Assembly (NCBI GenBank): GCA_023409975.1
Contig: JAEYQO010000056.1
Span: forward strand, 55,659-119,658
Direction: 5' to 3'
Source: Bacteroidota bacterium
GTDB taxonomy: Bacteria > Bacteroidota > Bacteroidia > Chitinophagales > Chitinophagaceae
DNA length: 64,000 bases
Shown: piece by piece, positions 44,461-53,204 of the stretch
Numbering within the stretch: position 1 is the first letter of the stretch
Layout: every line of letters begins with the position of its first letter
Notes under the pieces: model-generated
What the model saw: only the letters and a program-made list of their open reading frames with translations
What the model was told of the DNA's origin: nothing
The model's database searches: none
Translations under genes and position numbers: made by a program

Positions 44461-45177
44461 CTAGCGGAATAAGTTATACTTCAAGATACAGTAAATGGCC
44501 CGGAAACCGTCCTTCCACCCGATCTTTTTACCCTCCTCATAGGTGCGGCCATAATAGGAAATACCGACTTCATAGATACGAGCACCCGGAACCCTCGCCA
44601 CCTTTGCGGTCACCTCCGGTTCAAATCCAAACCGATTCTCCTCCAGTCTGATTCCCTGAATAATATCCCTCCGGAACAGCTTATAACAGGTCTCCATATC
44701 CGTAAGGTTAAGATTGGTCAGCATATTGGACAGGGTGGTCAGCCACCGGTTGCCGATAGAATGCCAGAAGAACAGGATCCTATGGGGCTTACCACCCATG
44801 AACCTGGACCCGTACACCACATCAGCAAAACCATCAAGAACGGGCTTGAGCAGGATATTATATTCATTGGGATCATACTCCAGATCTGCATCCTGAATAA
44901 TTACATAGTCACCTGTAGCCCTTTGGATACCCGTACGCAGGGCAGCGCCCTTGCCCTGGTTTACCTCATGAGCATGATAGCTGATGGGCAGATCCGGATG
45001 TGCGGATCTATAGTTCAATACTGCCTCTTCCGTATTGTCACGGGAACAATCGTTCACGATGATCACTTCCTTCTGAATGCCGCCAGCGAGGCTAACCGCT
45101 CTCACCTTGTCGAGGATCCGGTGGATGGTCGGACCCTCATTATAAGCCGGGATTACGATGGAAAGTGTTTGAATCAT
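44461..45177 (-). CDS. GT2 glycosyltransferase, dolichol-phosphate-mannosyltransferase-like
   Basis: The 238-residue protein has the GT-A fold of family 2. [20 protein letters not shown] opens it, followed by [15 protein letters not shown], the [30 protein letters not shown] block with the DAD metal site, and [12 protein letters not shown]. There are no membrane helices, matching the soluble DPM1-type enzymes that transfer a sugar from a nucleotide donor to polyprenyl phosphate. The neighbouring carbonic anhydrase gene, 15 bp downstream, gives no functional clue. It is divergent from thyA. Confidence 0.88.
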   Translation of the reverse strand: MIQTLSIVIPAYNEGPTIHRILDKVRAVSLAGGIQKEVIIVNDCSRDNTEEAVLNYRSAHPDLPISYHAHEVNQGKGAALRTGIQRATGDYVIIQDADLEYDPNEYNILLKPVLDGFADVVYGSRFMGGKPHRILFFWHSIGNRWLTTLSNMLTNLNLTDMETCYKLFRRDIIQGIRLEENRFGFEPEVTAKVARVPGARIYEVGISYYGRTYEEGKKIGWKDGFRAIYCILKYNLFR

Positions 45178-45279
45178 TTGGTACTGAATAAGATGGCCTC
45201 AAAACTAGCTTTAAAAAACGAAAAAACAGATGTATACAGGTTGTGTGATGCCGTAAGTTTTTAGGAATTTTGGCAACTG

Positions 45280-46074
45280 ATGCAACAATACCACGAACTT
45301 CTCAGACATATTCTGGATACGGGGGTGGAGAAATCTGACCGTACCGGGACAGGCACCCTCAGCGTGTTCGGCTACCAGATGCGTTTCGATCTGGCGGCTG
45401 GTTTTCCCCTCGTCACCACCAAAAAGCTACATCTCAAATCGATCATTTACGAGCTGCTCTGGTTTCTGAATGGCGATACGAATATCAAATACCTGAAAGA
45501 CCATGGTGTCAGTATCTGGGACGAATGGGCAGATGAGAGCGGTGATCTCGGTCCCGTTTACGGCCATCAATGGCGTAGCTGGACCGGAGCGGACGGCAAA
45601 ACACACGACCAGATCGCGGATGTTCTGCATCAGCTAAAGAATAATCCGGACAGCCGCAGGATCATTGTCAGCGCCTGGAATGTGGCTGACCTTCCCAACA
45701 TGGCTTTAAGTCCCTGTCATGCCCTGTTCCAGTTTTATGTAGCAGAGGGGAAGCTGAGCTGTCAGCTCTACCAGCGCAGTGCAGATGTGTTTCTGGGTGT
45801 GCCATTCAACATAGCCTCCTATGCGCTACTGACTATGATGATCGCGCAGGTTACCGGCCTGAAGCCCGGCTCGTTTATTCATACCTTTGGTGATGCACAC
45901 CTCTACAGCAATCACCTCGAACAAGCCAGGCTGCAGCTAAGCCGGGAGCCCTACCCGCTACCGGTTATGCGACTGAATCCGGAGGTGAAAGACCTTTTTT
46001 CGTTCCGGTTTGAGGATTTTACCCTTGAAAACTATCAGTGTCACCCTCATATCAAAGCACCGGTAGCTGTTTGA
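45280..46074 (+). CDS. thyA: Thymidylate synthase
   Basis: The 264-residue protein has the standard ThyA length. [18 protein letters not shown] is at the N-terminus, [26 protein letters not shown] follows, and the nucleophilic cysteine lies in [13 protein letters not shown]. The [17 protein letters not shown] and [11 protein letters not shown] segments bind dUMP and folate. It methylates dUMP to dTMP using methylene-tetrahydrofolate, which becomes dihydrofolate. The downstream folA regenerates tetrahydrofolate, 71 bp later on the same strand. Confidence 0.97.
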   Translation: MQQYHELLRHILDTGVEKSDRTGTGTLSVFGYQMRFDLAAGFPLVTTKKLHLKSIIYELLWFLNGDTNIKYLKDHGVSIWDEWADESGDLGPVYGHQWRSWTGADGKTHDQIADVLHQLKNNPDSRRIIVSAWNVADLPNMALSPCHALFQFYVAEGKLSCQLYQRSADVFLGVPFNIASYALLTMMIAQVTGLKPGSFIHTFGDAHLYSNHLEQARLQLSREPYPLPVMRLNPEVKDLFSFRFEDFTLENYQCHPHIKAPVAV

Positions 46075-46145
46075 TTCCGGGAACATAGGGGAACTCCGCT
46101 GCCGCCATTGTTTACGGACGACTGAAATTCTCCTAGCTTTACACC

Positions 46146-46649
46146 ATGAAGCTTTCCGCTATACTGGCGATGGATCGCAACCGCGCCATCGGCAAAAACA
46201 ATCAGCTCCCCTGGCACCTTCCGGAGGACCTGAAGTTCTTCAAAAGGACGACCCTGGGCAAGCCAGTTCTGATGGGCCGGAAGACCTATGAATCCCTTGG
46301 AAAGCCCCTGAAGGACCGATTGAATATTGTGGTCTCGCATCAGAAAGGTCTGGATCTCCCGGAAGGCGTGCTCCTTTGTCATAATTTGCAGGAAGGTATT
46401 GCGCATATGCAAAAGCAGGAGGTTGAAGAAGGTTTCATCATTGGCGGCGGTAAGATCTTTGCTGAGTCTATGGATCTGTTGGATCGACTGTATCTGACAC
46501 TGGTAGATACCGAGATTGATGACGCAGATGTATTCTTCCCTCAGGTTGATCACTCTCAATGGAAGCTGGTTTGGGAAGAAAAGCATCAGGCTGATGATCG
46601 ACATCAGTATGATTACGTGTTTCAACAACTGGAAAGAGTAAAACTGTGA
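46146..46649 (+). CDS. folA: Dihydrofolate reductase
   Basis: The 167-residue protein has the DHFR order: AILAMDRNRAIGKNNQLPWHLPEDLKFFKRTT (the active-site acidic residue in the LPED segment), MGRKTYESLGKPLKDR, and FIIGGGKIFAESM binding NADPH, ending in FFPQVDHSQWKLV. It reduces dihydrofolate to tetrahydrofolate and completes the cycle with thyA immediately upstream. Its stop overlaps the GTG of the next gene by 4 bp, indicating translational coupling. Confidence 0.97.
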   Translation: MKLSAILAMDRNRAIGKNNQLPWHLPEDLKFFKRTTLGKPVLMGRKTYESLGKPLKDRLNIVVSHQKGLDLPEGVLLCHNLQEGIAHMQKQEVEEGFIIGGGKIFAESMDLLDRLYLTLVDTEIDDADVFFPQVDHSQWKLVWEEKHQADDRHQYDYVFQQLERVKL

Positions 46650-47227
46650 GCAGCACCCACCGCATCCGGCAATATCTGAAACACCTGCGAAAGGCAAAAG
46701 GCCGGCATGGGGTGCATTCTCCCTTCGTGTATGCGCTTACTGATTACCTGCTGAAGAAAAAGGAGCGGGAGGAAACACGGCTGATCCTGCAAACCACCCG
46801 TAACAAGAAGCTGGTCAATGAACTGCTTCAATATTTTGATTGCCGGCATGTGCTCTGGCTGGCCAATCATTATGGCGAACCGGAAACACTGATCAGCTTC
46901 GAAAGATCGGCGGGGGAACAGGTTCGGATCAAATCGGAACCTTTTGATCATCAGCGCCTTGATCAGTATCCTCAACCTGATCTGCTCCTGATAGACTTAC
47001 TGGACCCTGGTGACTGGTTACCGGTTTACAATAAATATAAGAGTCTGCTGCATCCTAACAGCCTGGTCCTGATCAATGGCATACACCACACCAGTAAGCA
47101 CACAGAGGCCTGGGATGCCCTGACAGAGGAAACGGGAGTCCGCCTCAGCCTCGATCTGTTTAAGCTGGGTCTGCTTCTATTTCGCGATGAGTTCCGGGAA
47201 AAGCAGCATTTCAGATTGAAGGCCTGA
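46646..47227 (+). CDS. Degenerate class I methyltransferase-like protein
   Basis: The 193-residue product starts at a GTG overlapping the folA stop. Its N-terminus (RIRQYLKHLRKAKGRHGVHSPFVYALTDYLL) is the leader typical of a Bacteroidota family annotated as SAM-dependent methyltransferases. The following part keeps the Rossmann-like outline (DLLLIDLLDPGDWLPVYNKYKSLLHPNSLVLINGIH), but the first strand reads HVLWLANHYGEPETL in place of the usual E-x-G-x-G-x-G SAM-binding loop. Methyl transfer is therefore doubtful. It is coupled to folA. Confidence 0.6.
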   Translation: MSSTHRIRQYLKHLRKAKGRHGVHSPFVYALTDYLLKKKEREETRLILQTTRNKKLVNELLQYFDCRHVLWLANHYGEPETLISFERSAGEQVRIKSEPFDHQRLDQYPQPDLLLIDLLDPGDWLPVYNKYKSLLHPNSLVLINGIHHTSKHTEAWDALTEETGVRLSLDLFKLGLLLFRDEFREKQHFRLKA

Positions 47228-47265
47228 GTGGATTTAGTTTGAGACGTGTACTGCCCACTAATCCT

Positions 47266-47273
47266 TAGATTTG
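47266..47273 (+). promoter_or_regulatory. Bacteroidota -7 element upstream of asd
   Basis: TAGATTTG at 47266-47273 matches TAnnTTTG exactly, 22 bases before the asd ATG. A TTTG at 47238-47241 lies 24 bases upstream, slightly longer than the usual spacing. Confidence 0.55.
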
Positions 47274-47295
47274 CTCCAGTTAAAAATCCATTGCC

Positions 47296-48285
47296 ATGCG
47301 CGTAGCCTTAGTCGGAGCAACAGGTCTGGTCGGAAGCACCATGATCAGAGTGCTTGAGGAAAGAAATTTCCCTGTTACTGAGTTTTATCCGGTAGCCTCC
47401 GAAAGGTCGAAAGGTAAAAAGATCCGGTTCAGGGGTCAGGATATGACGGTGATGACAGTAGAGGAGGCCCTGGATAAAAAACCGCAACTGGCACTATTTT
47501 CCGCAGGAGGCAGTACGTCTCTGAGTCTTGCGCCCCGGTTTGCAGCCATCAACTGTACCGTCATCGACAATTCCTCTGCCTGGCGTATGGATCCTGAAAA
47601 GAAGCTGGTGGTTCCGGAAGTCAATGGAGACGTGCTCACCGCCAATGATAAGATCATTGCCAATCCAAACTGCTCCACCATACAGATGGTTGTAGTATTG
47701 CAGCCCCTCCATAAAAAATACGGTATCCGCAGAGTCGTAGTCAGCACGTATCAGTCTGTTACCGGTACTGGCCAGCAAGCCGTTATGGAGCTCCTTGACC
47801 AGCGGGCAGGAGGTAAGGGGACCGGTGTCTATCCTCATCCCATCGACATGAACATTCTCCCTCATATCGACGTTTTCCAGGAAAATGGTTACACGAAGGA
47901 AGAGATGAAGATGGTGATGGAAACCAGCAAAATCATGGGAGATGACAGCATCCGGGTCACTGCAACTACAGTGCGCGTTCCGGTGGTCGGTGGACATAGT
48001 GAAAGCGTCAATATTGAATTCGAAAACGATTTCGATGAGCAGGAAGTAAGATCTTTACTCGCCGGGGCTCCAGGGGTGAAACTGGTTGACAACCCTGCCT
48101 CTGCAGAATACCCCATGCCAGTCTACGCCGCCGGAAAAGATGAGGTATTTGTCGGGAGGGTCCGCCGGGACTACTCCCAGCCCAACACATTGAATTGCTG
48201 GATCGTTGCAGACAATCTGCGGAAAGGTGCAGCTACCAATGCCGTACAGATTGCTGAGCTGCTTGTACAGAAAGGGCTCATATAA
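47296..48285 (+). CDS. asd: Aspartate-semialdehyde dehydrogenase
   Basis: The 329-residue protein begins with the NADP-binding VALVGATGLVGSTMIRVLEER and has the SERSKGKKI segment. The catalytic cysteine lies in IIANPNCSTIQMVVVL, followed by STYQSVTGTGQQAVMEL, VRVPVVGGHSESVNIEFE with the catalytic histidine, and the C-terminal NLRKGAATNAVQIAELL. It reduces aspartyl-phosphate to aspartate-semialdehyde, the branch point to lysine/diaminopimelate, threonine and methionine. It is monocistronic here with its own promoter element. Confidence 0.96.
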   Translation: MRVALVGATGLVGSTMIRVLEERNFPVTEFYPVASERSKGKKIRFRGQDMTVMTVEEALDKKPQLALFSAGGSTSLSLAPRFAAINCTVIDNSSAWRMDPEKKLVVPEVNGDVLTANDKIIANPNCSTIQMVVVLQPLHKKYGIRRVVVSTYQSVTGTGQQAVMELLDQRAGGKGTGVYPHPIDMNILPHIDVFQENGYTKEEMKMVMETSKIMGDDSIRVTATTVRVPVVGGHSESVNIEFENDFDEQEVRSLLAGAPGVKLVDNPASAEYPMPVYAAGKDEVFVGRVRRDYSQPNTLNCWIVADNLRKGAATNAVQIAELLVQKGLI

Positions 48286-48306
48286 GTTTTTCTCCTCTTG
48301 TCATTT

Positions 48307-48327
48307 AATTGTCATTAGTTGACAATT
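48307..48327. promoter_or_regulatory. Perfect dyad in the heme-uptake promoter region
   Basis: AATTGTC (48307-48313) and GACAATT (48321-48327) form a perfect inverted repeat with a 7-base spacer, about 27 bp upstream of the -7 element of the HmuY-like gene. A further TTGTCATT copy lies 11 bp before the first arm. Position and symmetry suggest an operator; the regulator is unknown, with iron or heme control as the obvious guess. Confidence 0.5.
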
Positions 48328-48353
48328 GCCCGGTTCCAAAGTTCCGGCGGGGG

Positions 48354-48361
48354 TACTTTTG
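48354..48361 (+). promoter_or_regulatory. Bacteroidota -7 element upstream of the HmuY-like gene
   Basis: TACTTTTG at 48354-48361 matches TAnnTTTG exactly, 20 bases before the ATG at 48382. A TTG at 48326-48328 lies 25 bases upstream and overlaps the dyad, so binding there would block the promoter. Confidence 0.55.
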
Positions 48362-48381
48362 CCCTATAAATCAATGACGCG

Positions 48382-49707
48382 ATGAGATTGAAAAATTTAC
48401 TTTTATTTGGTGCGATGGCAGCTACAACTCAGGTTGGAGCTCAGAGCTGGATTCAGGATACGGTTGTGATGGGGACCGGTTATGCCAATGACGTTTTTTA
48501 TAGCCTTCAGAATGGTTCAGCCAAAACGGAGCCATCTACTAACTGGCATATAGCATTTCAGATGGTCCCTCAGTCGGCCTATGGAAATGTCAGTGTATAT
48601 GCCAACCATGTTCAGGGTGGGGTGAAGGTATATTCCCTTCATATGACAGCGGCTGATTTTACCACTGTTGCAGATGCGGATACAGTGGGTAAAACAGGAG
48701 CCATGAAAGAATTGCTCAATGCTGATACGAGCTGGAATTACGGGGCTTTCAATAAGCTGGCCAGCAGCAATCCATTTGATTACGGCTGGGGTATGTATGA
48801 TATGGGAACACACCATGTAAACGGTGATTCGCTATTTCTTGTGAATGTCGGCAGCGGCGCTACCATGCAGTCTTACAAGCTGACTATACAGCAGTATAAA
48901 TCAAATCCTTCTGATTCTGTACAGTGGATCTTCCGCGTAGCGCGCTGGGATGGCAGCGATGATACGACTGTTCGTATCTATCGTAAGCCAGATTATACCG
49001 ACAGGTTATTTGCTTATTACAACCTTGACACACGTACCGTTCTGGACCGTGAGCCTGGTCGTCAGGCCTGGGATATGCTTTTCACCCGCTACAGGGAATA
49101 TACTCCCGGAGCACCAGGACTTCCTTACTATCCGGTAATGGGTGTTCTCACCAATTTTGATGTTTTAACGCATCAGAAGGATAATACGGTTGAAGGGGAT
49201 ATCACTGGTTTTCAAACATATCCATACACGGATACGATCAATGAGATCGGTTCTGACTGGAAGAGCTTTAATTCCACTACCATGCAGTGGACTTTCAAAG
49301 ACAGCACTTACTACTTCGTAAAGACACTCAACACCAATGAATACTGGCAGGTGAACTTCCTCGGTTTCAGCGGACAGGCTACCGGTGAGGTTTACTTCAG
49401 AAAGCGACTGCTTGGTCAGGTTAATTCAGTTCATGAACTGAACACCACACCAGCCGCACTGTTTGTCGCGCCGAACCCCGCCAATCACTCCGCTTCCGTC
49501 ATGCTGGACAGCAAAGACGCTGCGGGTGAAACAAGGGTTTTGGTTACGGACATGACAGGTCGTGTGGTCATCCGGCAGACGGTTCAGGTAAGGGCGGGCA
49601 TGAATGCATTTGAACTGAATACTGCATCGCTCCCTGCCGGTACCTATATTCTGTCGCTGGCCAACGGCAGTTGGAAACAAGCGCTTAAGCTTGCGGTACA
49701 ACACTAA
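48382..49707 (+). CDS. HmuY-like heme-binding protein with T9SS sorting domain
   Basis: The 441-residue protein has a signal peptide (residues 1-20, VGAQ site). It is followed by a HmuY-type all-beta domain over about residues 25-340, with two consecutive similar halves (GTGYANDVFYSLQNG-x-NWHIAFQM and DRLFAYYNLDTRTVLDREPGRQAWDMLFTRY). The last 80 residues form a type A T9SS sorting domain (FVAPNPANHSASVMLD, VLVTDMTGRVV, LPAGTYILSLANG). Such proteins are exported and anchored at the surface and pass heme to a TonB-dependent receptor, here encoded 80 bp downstream. A terminator-like hairpin separates the two. Heme as ligand is inferred from family and context. Confidence 0.82.
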   Translation: MRLKNLLLFGAMAATTQVGAQSWIQDTVVMGTGYANDVFYSLQNGSAKTEPSTNWHIAFQMVPQSAYGNVSVYANHVQGGVKVYSLHMTAADFTTVADADTVGKTGAMKELLNADTSWNYGAFNKLASSNPFDYGWGMYDMGTHHVNGDSLFLVNVGSGATMQSYKLTIQQYKSNPSDSVQWIFRVARWDGSDDTTVRIYRKPDYTDRLFAYYNLDTRTVLDREPGRQAWDMLFTRYREYTPGAPGLPYYPVMGVLTNFDVLTHQKDNTVEGDITGFQTYPYTDTINEIGSDWKSFNSTTMQWTFKDSTYYFVKTLNTNEYWQVNFLGFSGQATGEVYFRKRLLGQVNSVHELNTTPAALFVAPNPANHSASVMLDSKDAAGETRVLVTDMTGRVVIRQTVQVRAGMNAFELNTASLPAGTYILSLANGSWKQALKLAVQH

Positions 49708-49739
49708 TGAAGTTGAATCAACTCAAGTGCATATTAATT

Positions 49740-49772
49740 GTTCAGCTGCCTGTCCGGTGGCTGAACTTTTTT
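49740..49772 (+). terminator. Terminator-like hairpin between the HmuY-like gene and its receptor
   Basis: Arms at 49740-49750 and 49756-49766 form an 11-bp stem with two G-U pairs and a 5-nt loop, followed by six T residues. It lies 33 bp after the HmuY-like stop and 15 bp before the receptor ATG, and no promoter-like element was seen between. Partial termination would make the binding protein more abundant than the receptor. Confidence 0.75.
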
Positions 49773-49786
49773 AAAATAGATCAGAC

Positions 49787-52015
49787 ATGTGGGTCCGGAT
49801 AATTTCTATTTTTTTACTTTCGGTAGTTTCCGTTTTTGCGCAGGCACAAAACCTCGTCACTGTACAGGTAGTGTCGAATGAAGGACAGGAGCCGGTTGTT
49901 GGTGCTTATGTTTACATCTATCCCGGAGATAGTAGTAAACCCCAATACACTACGCTGACGGATGCTGATGGCCTGGCCAGTCTTCCCGTGAGCGCTTTTC
50001 CGGCAACCATCGAGATCAACAGTCTCGGTTACGATCCTTATTTCAGAAAGCTTCAGCCAGAGGATGCGTCCCTGAGGGTCGTTCTGGTGAAGCGTTATTC
50101 CTCTCTGGAAGAAGTAGTTGTCACAGGCGTCACTGCGCCGGTACGAATGAAGGATGCACTTTCCACTTATCAGGTCATCACCAAAGCTTCCATGGAAGCC
50201 CAGGGAGCGGTGAATGTAGCAGACGCGCTGCGCAACCAGCTTAATGTGGTGATGTCCAGCGACGGCGTGCTGGGCTCCAGGACAAGTATGCAGGGGATGA
50301 AAGGGGATAAAGTAAAGATCCTTGTTGATGGCATTCCGCTAAGTGGCAGAGAGGGTGGCGAAATCGATCTCGGACAAATCAACCTCAACAATGTCGAAAG
50401 AATTGAACTGGTACAGGGTCCGATGAGCGTGGTGTATGGTACAGATGCACTGGGTGGTGTCATTAATATCATCACCAGAAAAAATAATATTCCCTGGCGG
50501 CTGGAGGGCGGTGCTTTCTATGAAAGCCTCGGCAGATATAATTTCGACCTGGCGGGTACCATTCAGGTCAAACAGCGCCATCAGTTCAGTCTGGGCGGGG
50601 GAAGAAATTATTTTGATGGCTGGCGCCCCCTGGATACGTTGGAGCGCTCTTTCGACTGGAAGCCCAAGGAGCAATATCTTGCTAACTTCGCTTACGGTTA
50701 TACTGCAAAGTCCTCGTTCCGCCTGCAGCTAGCGAGTGATTTTGTGCACGAAAAGATCACCAATAAGGATAGGGCCTACGTCATTACACCTTTTTATGCA
50801 AGGGCACGTGATGAGTATTATCGCAATCTGAGATTGAATAACAGAATCAGTTTATCCGGAAACCTTGGAAAGCAGGGCAAATACCAGCTCCAGACTGCGT
50901 ACAATATCTACAGAAGGATCAGGAACACCTATAACACCGATCTGACAACCCTCAATCAGGAACTGTCGCCACTTGAGGGCATGCAGGATACGACAAGTTT
51001 TACCGATATTATTGCGCGGGGTTCCTACACCAATCATATCCGTAAACTTGAGTACACTTTTGGATATGATATCAATCTTCAGGAAGGTAAGAGCGGCAAA
51101 ATTCCGGGCGGCGCGCGTCAGATCAATGATTATGCAGGATACCTCAGTTTCACGTATCCGTTACTGGATAGTTCACTGAGGCTGCAACCCGCCCTGCGCT
51201 ACGCTTTAAATTCCGTGTACGATGCTCCCGTGGTCCCCTCCATGAGCGCTTTATACAGTCCCTCCGAAGCCTGGCAGTTCCGCCTGTCCTGGGCAAGAGG
51301 ATTCAGAGCGCCTTCCCTGAAAGAACTCTACCTCCATTTTTACGATAGCAATCACGAAGTGGAAGGCAATCCTGATCTGAAACCGGAGCAGGGCGACCAT
51401 ATTCAGGCCTCAGCATCCTGGACAGCTATCAGAAAGGAAAATGGCTTTCTTAAGTTAATGCTCACGGGCTATCACAATGATGTAAAAAACCAGATCTCGC
51501 TGATGCTGCCCGACAGCAACTCGATCTTTGCGGTATATACCAATATTGACCGGCTTCGCAATCTGATCGGAACATTACAGGTCGAAGGACAATGGAAAGA
51601 TCTTTACATGCAGACGGGTTATAGCCTGATCCATCTCCTTGAAACTGAAGAGAGCGTTTATGCAACTTCACACCAGTTTACCACCACGGTACAGTATTAC
51701 TGGAAGAAACCAAAGCTGAGTATCTCGGCTTACCTCAAGCACCTCGGGAAACAACCTAACCTCGAGCCCACTATTGACGGTGGAACTGCCTTCAACGGTG
51801 TTATGAATGCATACACCTTTCTCGATTTTTCTGTCAATAAGCGAATCTGGAAGAATAAGGTACAGTTGACACTCGGTGTAAAAAACCTGCTGGATGTTGT
51901 CAATCCGGGACGAATGGCTACAGGGGCTCAGGGATCCTCAGTTCATGGTAGTGCTTTCACGAGCCTGGCTGCGGGCAGAAGCCTTTTCACGAGCCTTCGG
52001 CTGAACCTGCAATAA
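49787..52015 (+). CDS. TonB-dependent receptor, probably for heme
   Basis: The 742-residue protein has a signal peptide, a carboxypeptidase-like regulatory domain (about residues 25-105, ending in VLVKRYSSLEEVVVTGV), a plug domain (about 115-235, with VADALRNQLNVVMSSDGVLGSRTSMQGMKGDKVKILVDGIPLSG and VYGTDALGGVINIITRKN), and a 22-strand barrel. The barrel includes RLSWARGFRAPSLKELYLHFYDSNHEVEGNPDLKPEQ, ends in SLFTSLRLNLQ, and carries the FRAP/NPNL-type box of heme receptors. Pairing with a HmuY-like protein makes heme the likely cargo. No TonB or ABC genes are adjacent. Confidence 0.9.
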   Translation: MWVRIISIFLLSVVSVFAQAQNLVTVQVVSNEGQEPVVGAYVYIYPGDSSKPQYTTLTDADGLASLPVSAFPATIEINSLGYDPYFRKLQPEDASLRVVLVKRYSSLEEVVVTGVTAPVRMKDALSTYQVITKASMEAQGAVNVADALRNQLNVVMSSDGVLGSRTSMQGMKGDKVKILVDGIPLSGREGGEIDLGQINLNNVERIELVQGPMSVVYGTDALGGVINIITRKNNIPWRLEGGAFYESLGRYNFDLAGTIQVKQRHQFSLGGGRNYFDGWRPLDTLERSFDWKPKEQYLANFAYGYTAKSSFRLQLASDFVHEKITNKDRAYVITPFYARARDEYYRNLRLNNRISLSGNLGKQGKYQLQTAYNIYRRIRNTYNTDLTTLNQELSPLEGMQDTTSFTDIIARGSYTNHIRKLEYTFGYDINLQEGKSGKIPGGARQINDYAGYLSFTYPLLDSSLRLQPALRYALNSVYDAPVVPSMSALYSPSEAWQFRLSWARGFRAPSLKELYLHFYDSNHEVEGNPDLKPEQGDHIQASASWTAIRKENGFLKLMLTGYHNDVKNQISLMLPDSNSIFAVYTNIDRLRNLIGTLQVEGQWKDLYMQTGYSLIHLLETEESVYATSHQFTTTVQYYWKKPKLSISAYLKHLGKQPNLEPTIDGGTAFNGVMNAYTFLDFSVNKRIWKNKVQLTLGVKNLLDVVNPGRMATGAQGSSVHGSAFTSLAAGRSLFTSLRLNLQ

Positions 52016-52111
52016 TCCCGGCAGCGTTCCGGGAGGTTAAGCAAACCTTAAATATCAGCCCATCGAGATATGATATTGGTCAGATTGAGGGTTTACCTGC
52101 CTGATATCCCG

Positions 52112-52119
52112 TAATTTTG
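52112..52119 (+). promoter_or_regulatory. Bacteroidota -7 element upstream of korB
   Basis: TAATTTTG at 52112-52119 matches TAnnTTTG exactly, 14 bases before the ATG at 52134. A TTG at 52085-52087 lies 24 bases upstream. Confidence 0.55.
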
Positions 52120-52133
52120 CGAAGATTTTGACT

Positions 52134-53180
52134 ATGAGTGAAGTTGCTATACCGCAGGCTCAACCCGCCGCGGCCCCCCTTACAGCCAAGGATTTTGCCA
52201 CCGATCAGGAAGTACGCTGGTGCCCCGGGTGCGGTGACTATTCGATATTAAAACAGGTTCAGACGATTCTACCGCAAACCGGAATTCCCAGAGAAGATAT
52301 CGTGATCATATCCGGGATTGGCTGCAGCTCCCGTTTTCCCTATTACATGAATACCTATGGTATGCACTCGATCCATGGCCGGGCTACTGCCATCGCATCA
52401 GGGCTTAAGGCCACAAGGCCGGAGCTGAGCGTATGGGTGGTAACCGGAGATGGTGATAGCCTGAGCATTGGGGGTAACCATACCATTCACCTGCTTCGCA
52501 GGAATTTCAATATCAATGTCCTGTTGTTCAATAACCAGATCTACGGTTTAACAAAAGGTCAGTATTCCCCAACATCTGAAGTCAACAAGGTGACCAAGTC
52601 TACACCCATGGGTAGCCTCGATCATCCCTTCAATCCACTGGCTCTGGCCCTGGGTGCAGATGCCTCTTTTATTGCCCGCAGCATGGATCGCGATCCGAAA
52701 CATCTGCAGCAGATGTTGCTCCGTTCCCATGGTCATTATGGTGCTTCTTTACTCGAGATCTACCAGAACTGCAATATCTTCAATGATGGTGCATTTGAGA
52801 TTTTCACGGAGAAAACTTCAAAACCCGAAGAAGCCCTGTTTCTTGAGCAGGGACAGCCACTCATCTTTGGCGTCAATCGCGATAAAGGCATAAGACTGGA
52901 CGGATATAAACCGCAGATCGTGAGCCTGAACGAGTATAGCGCTGAGGACCTCTGGATACATGATGAAAAAGATTTCTTCAAAGCGCAGATCCTGACTCGA
53001 TTCTTTGATAATCACACGGTAGAGGGACATCTTCCTCGGCCCTTTGGGGTTTTCTATGCCGCTGAACGGCCCACCTATGAGGACACCCTCAATCTGCAGG
53101 TACAGGAAGCCATTGCGACGAAGGGCCATGGGGATCTTGATAAACTGCTCCGCGGCAGGGAAACCTGGGTGATAGAATAG
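52134..53180 (+). CDS. korB: 2-oxoacid:ferredoxin oxidoreductase, beta (TPP-binding) subunit
   Basis: From the ATG 52134 the protein has 348 residues. WCPGCGDYSILKQVQ near residue 30 and GIGCSSRFPYYMNTYGMHSIHGRA are typical, and the TPP-binding block GDGDSLSIGGNHTIHLLRRNFNINVLLFNNQIYGLTKGQYSPTSE is diagnostic of KorB-type beta subunits. With an alpha subunit it decarboxylates 2-oxoglutarate (or a related 2-oxoacid) to an acyl-CoA using ferredoxin. The alpha-gamma subunit gene, usually directly upstream in Bacteroidota, is not there; a TonB receptor is. The flippase gene follows after 24 bp. Confidence 0.92.
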   Translation: MSEVAIPQAQPAAAPLTAKDFATDQEVRWCPGCGDYSILKQVQTILPQTGIPREDIVIISGIGCSSRFPYYMNTYGMHSIHGRATAIASGLKATRPELSVWVVTGDGDSLSIGGNHTIHLLRRNFNINVLLFNNQIYGLTKGQYSPTSEVNKVTKSTPMGSLDHPFNPLALALGADASFIARSMDRDPKHLQQMLLRSHGHYGASLLEIYQNCNIFNDGAFEIFTEKTSKPEEALFLEQGQPLIFGVNRDKGIRLDGYKPQIVSLNEYSAEDLWIHDEKDFFKAQILTRFFDNHTVEGHLPRPFGVFYAAERPTYEDTLNLQVQEAIATKGHGDLDKLLRGRETWVIE

Positions 53181-53204
53181 TATTTTTACAGCCAACTTCG
53201 CGAA

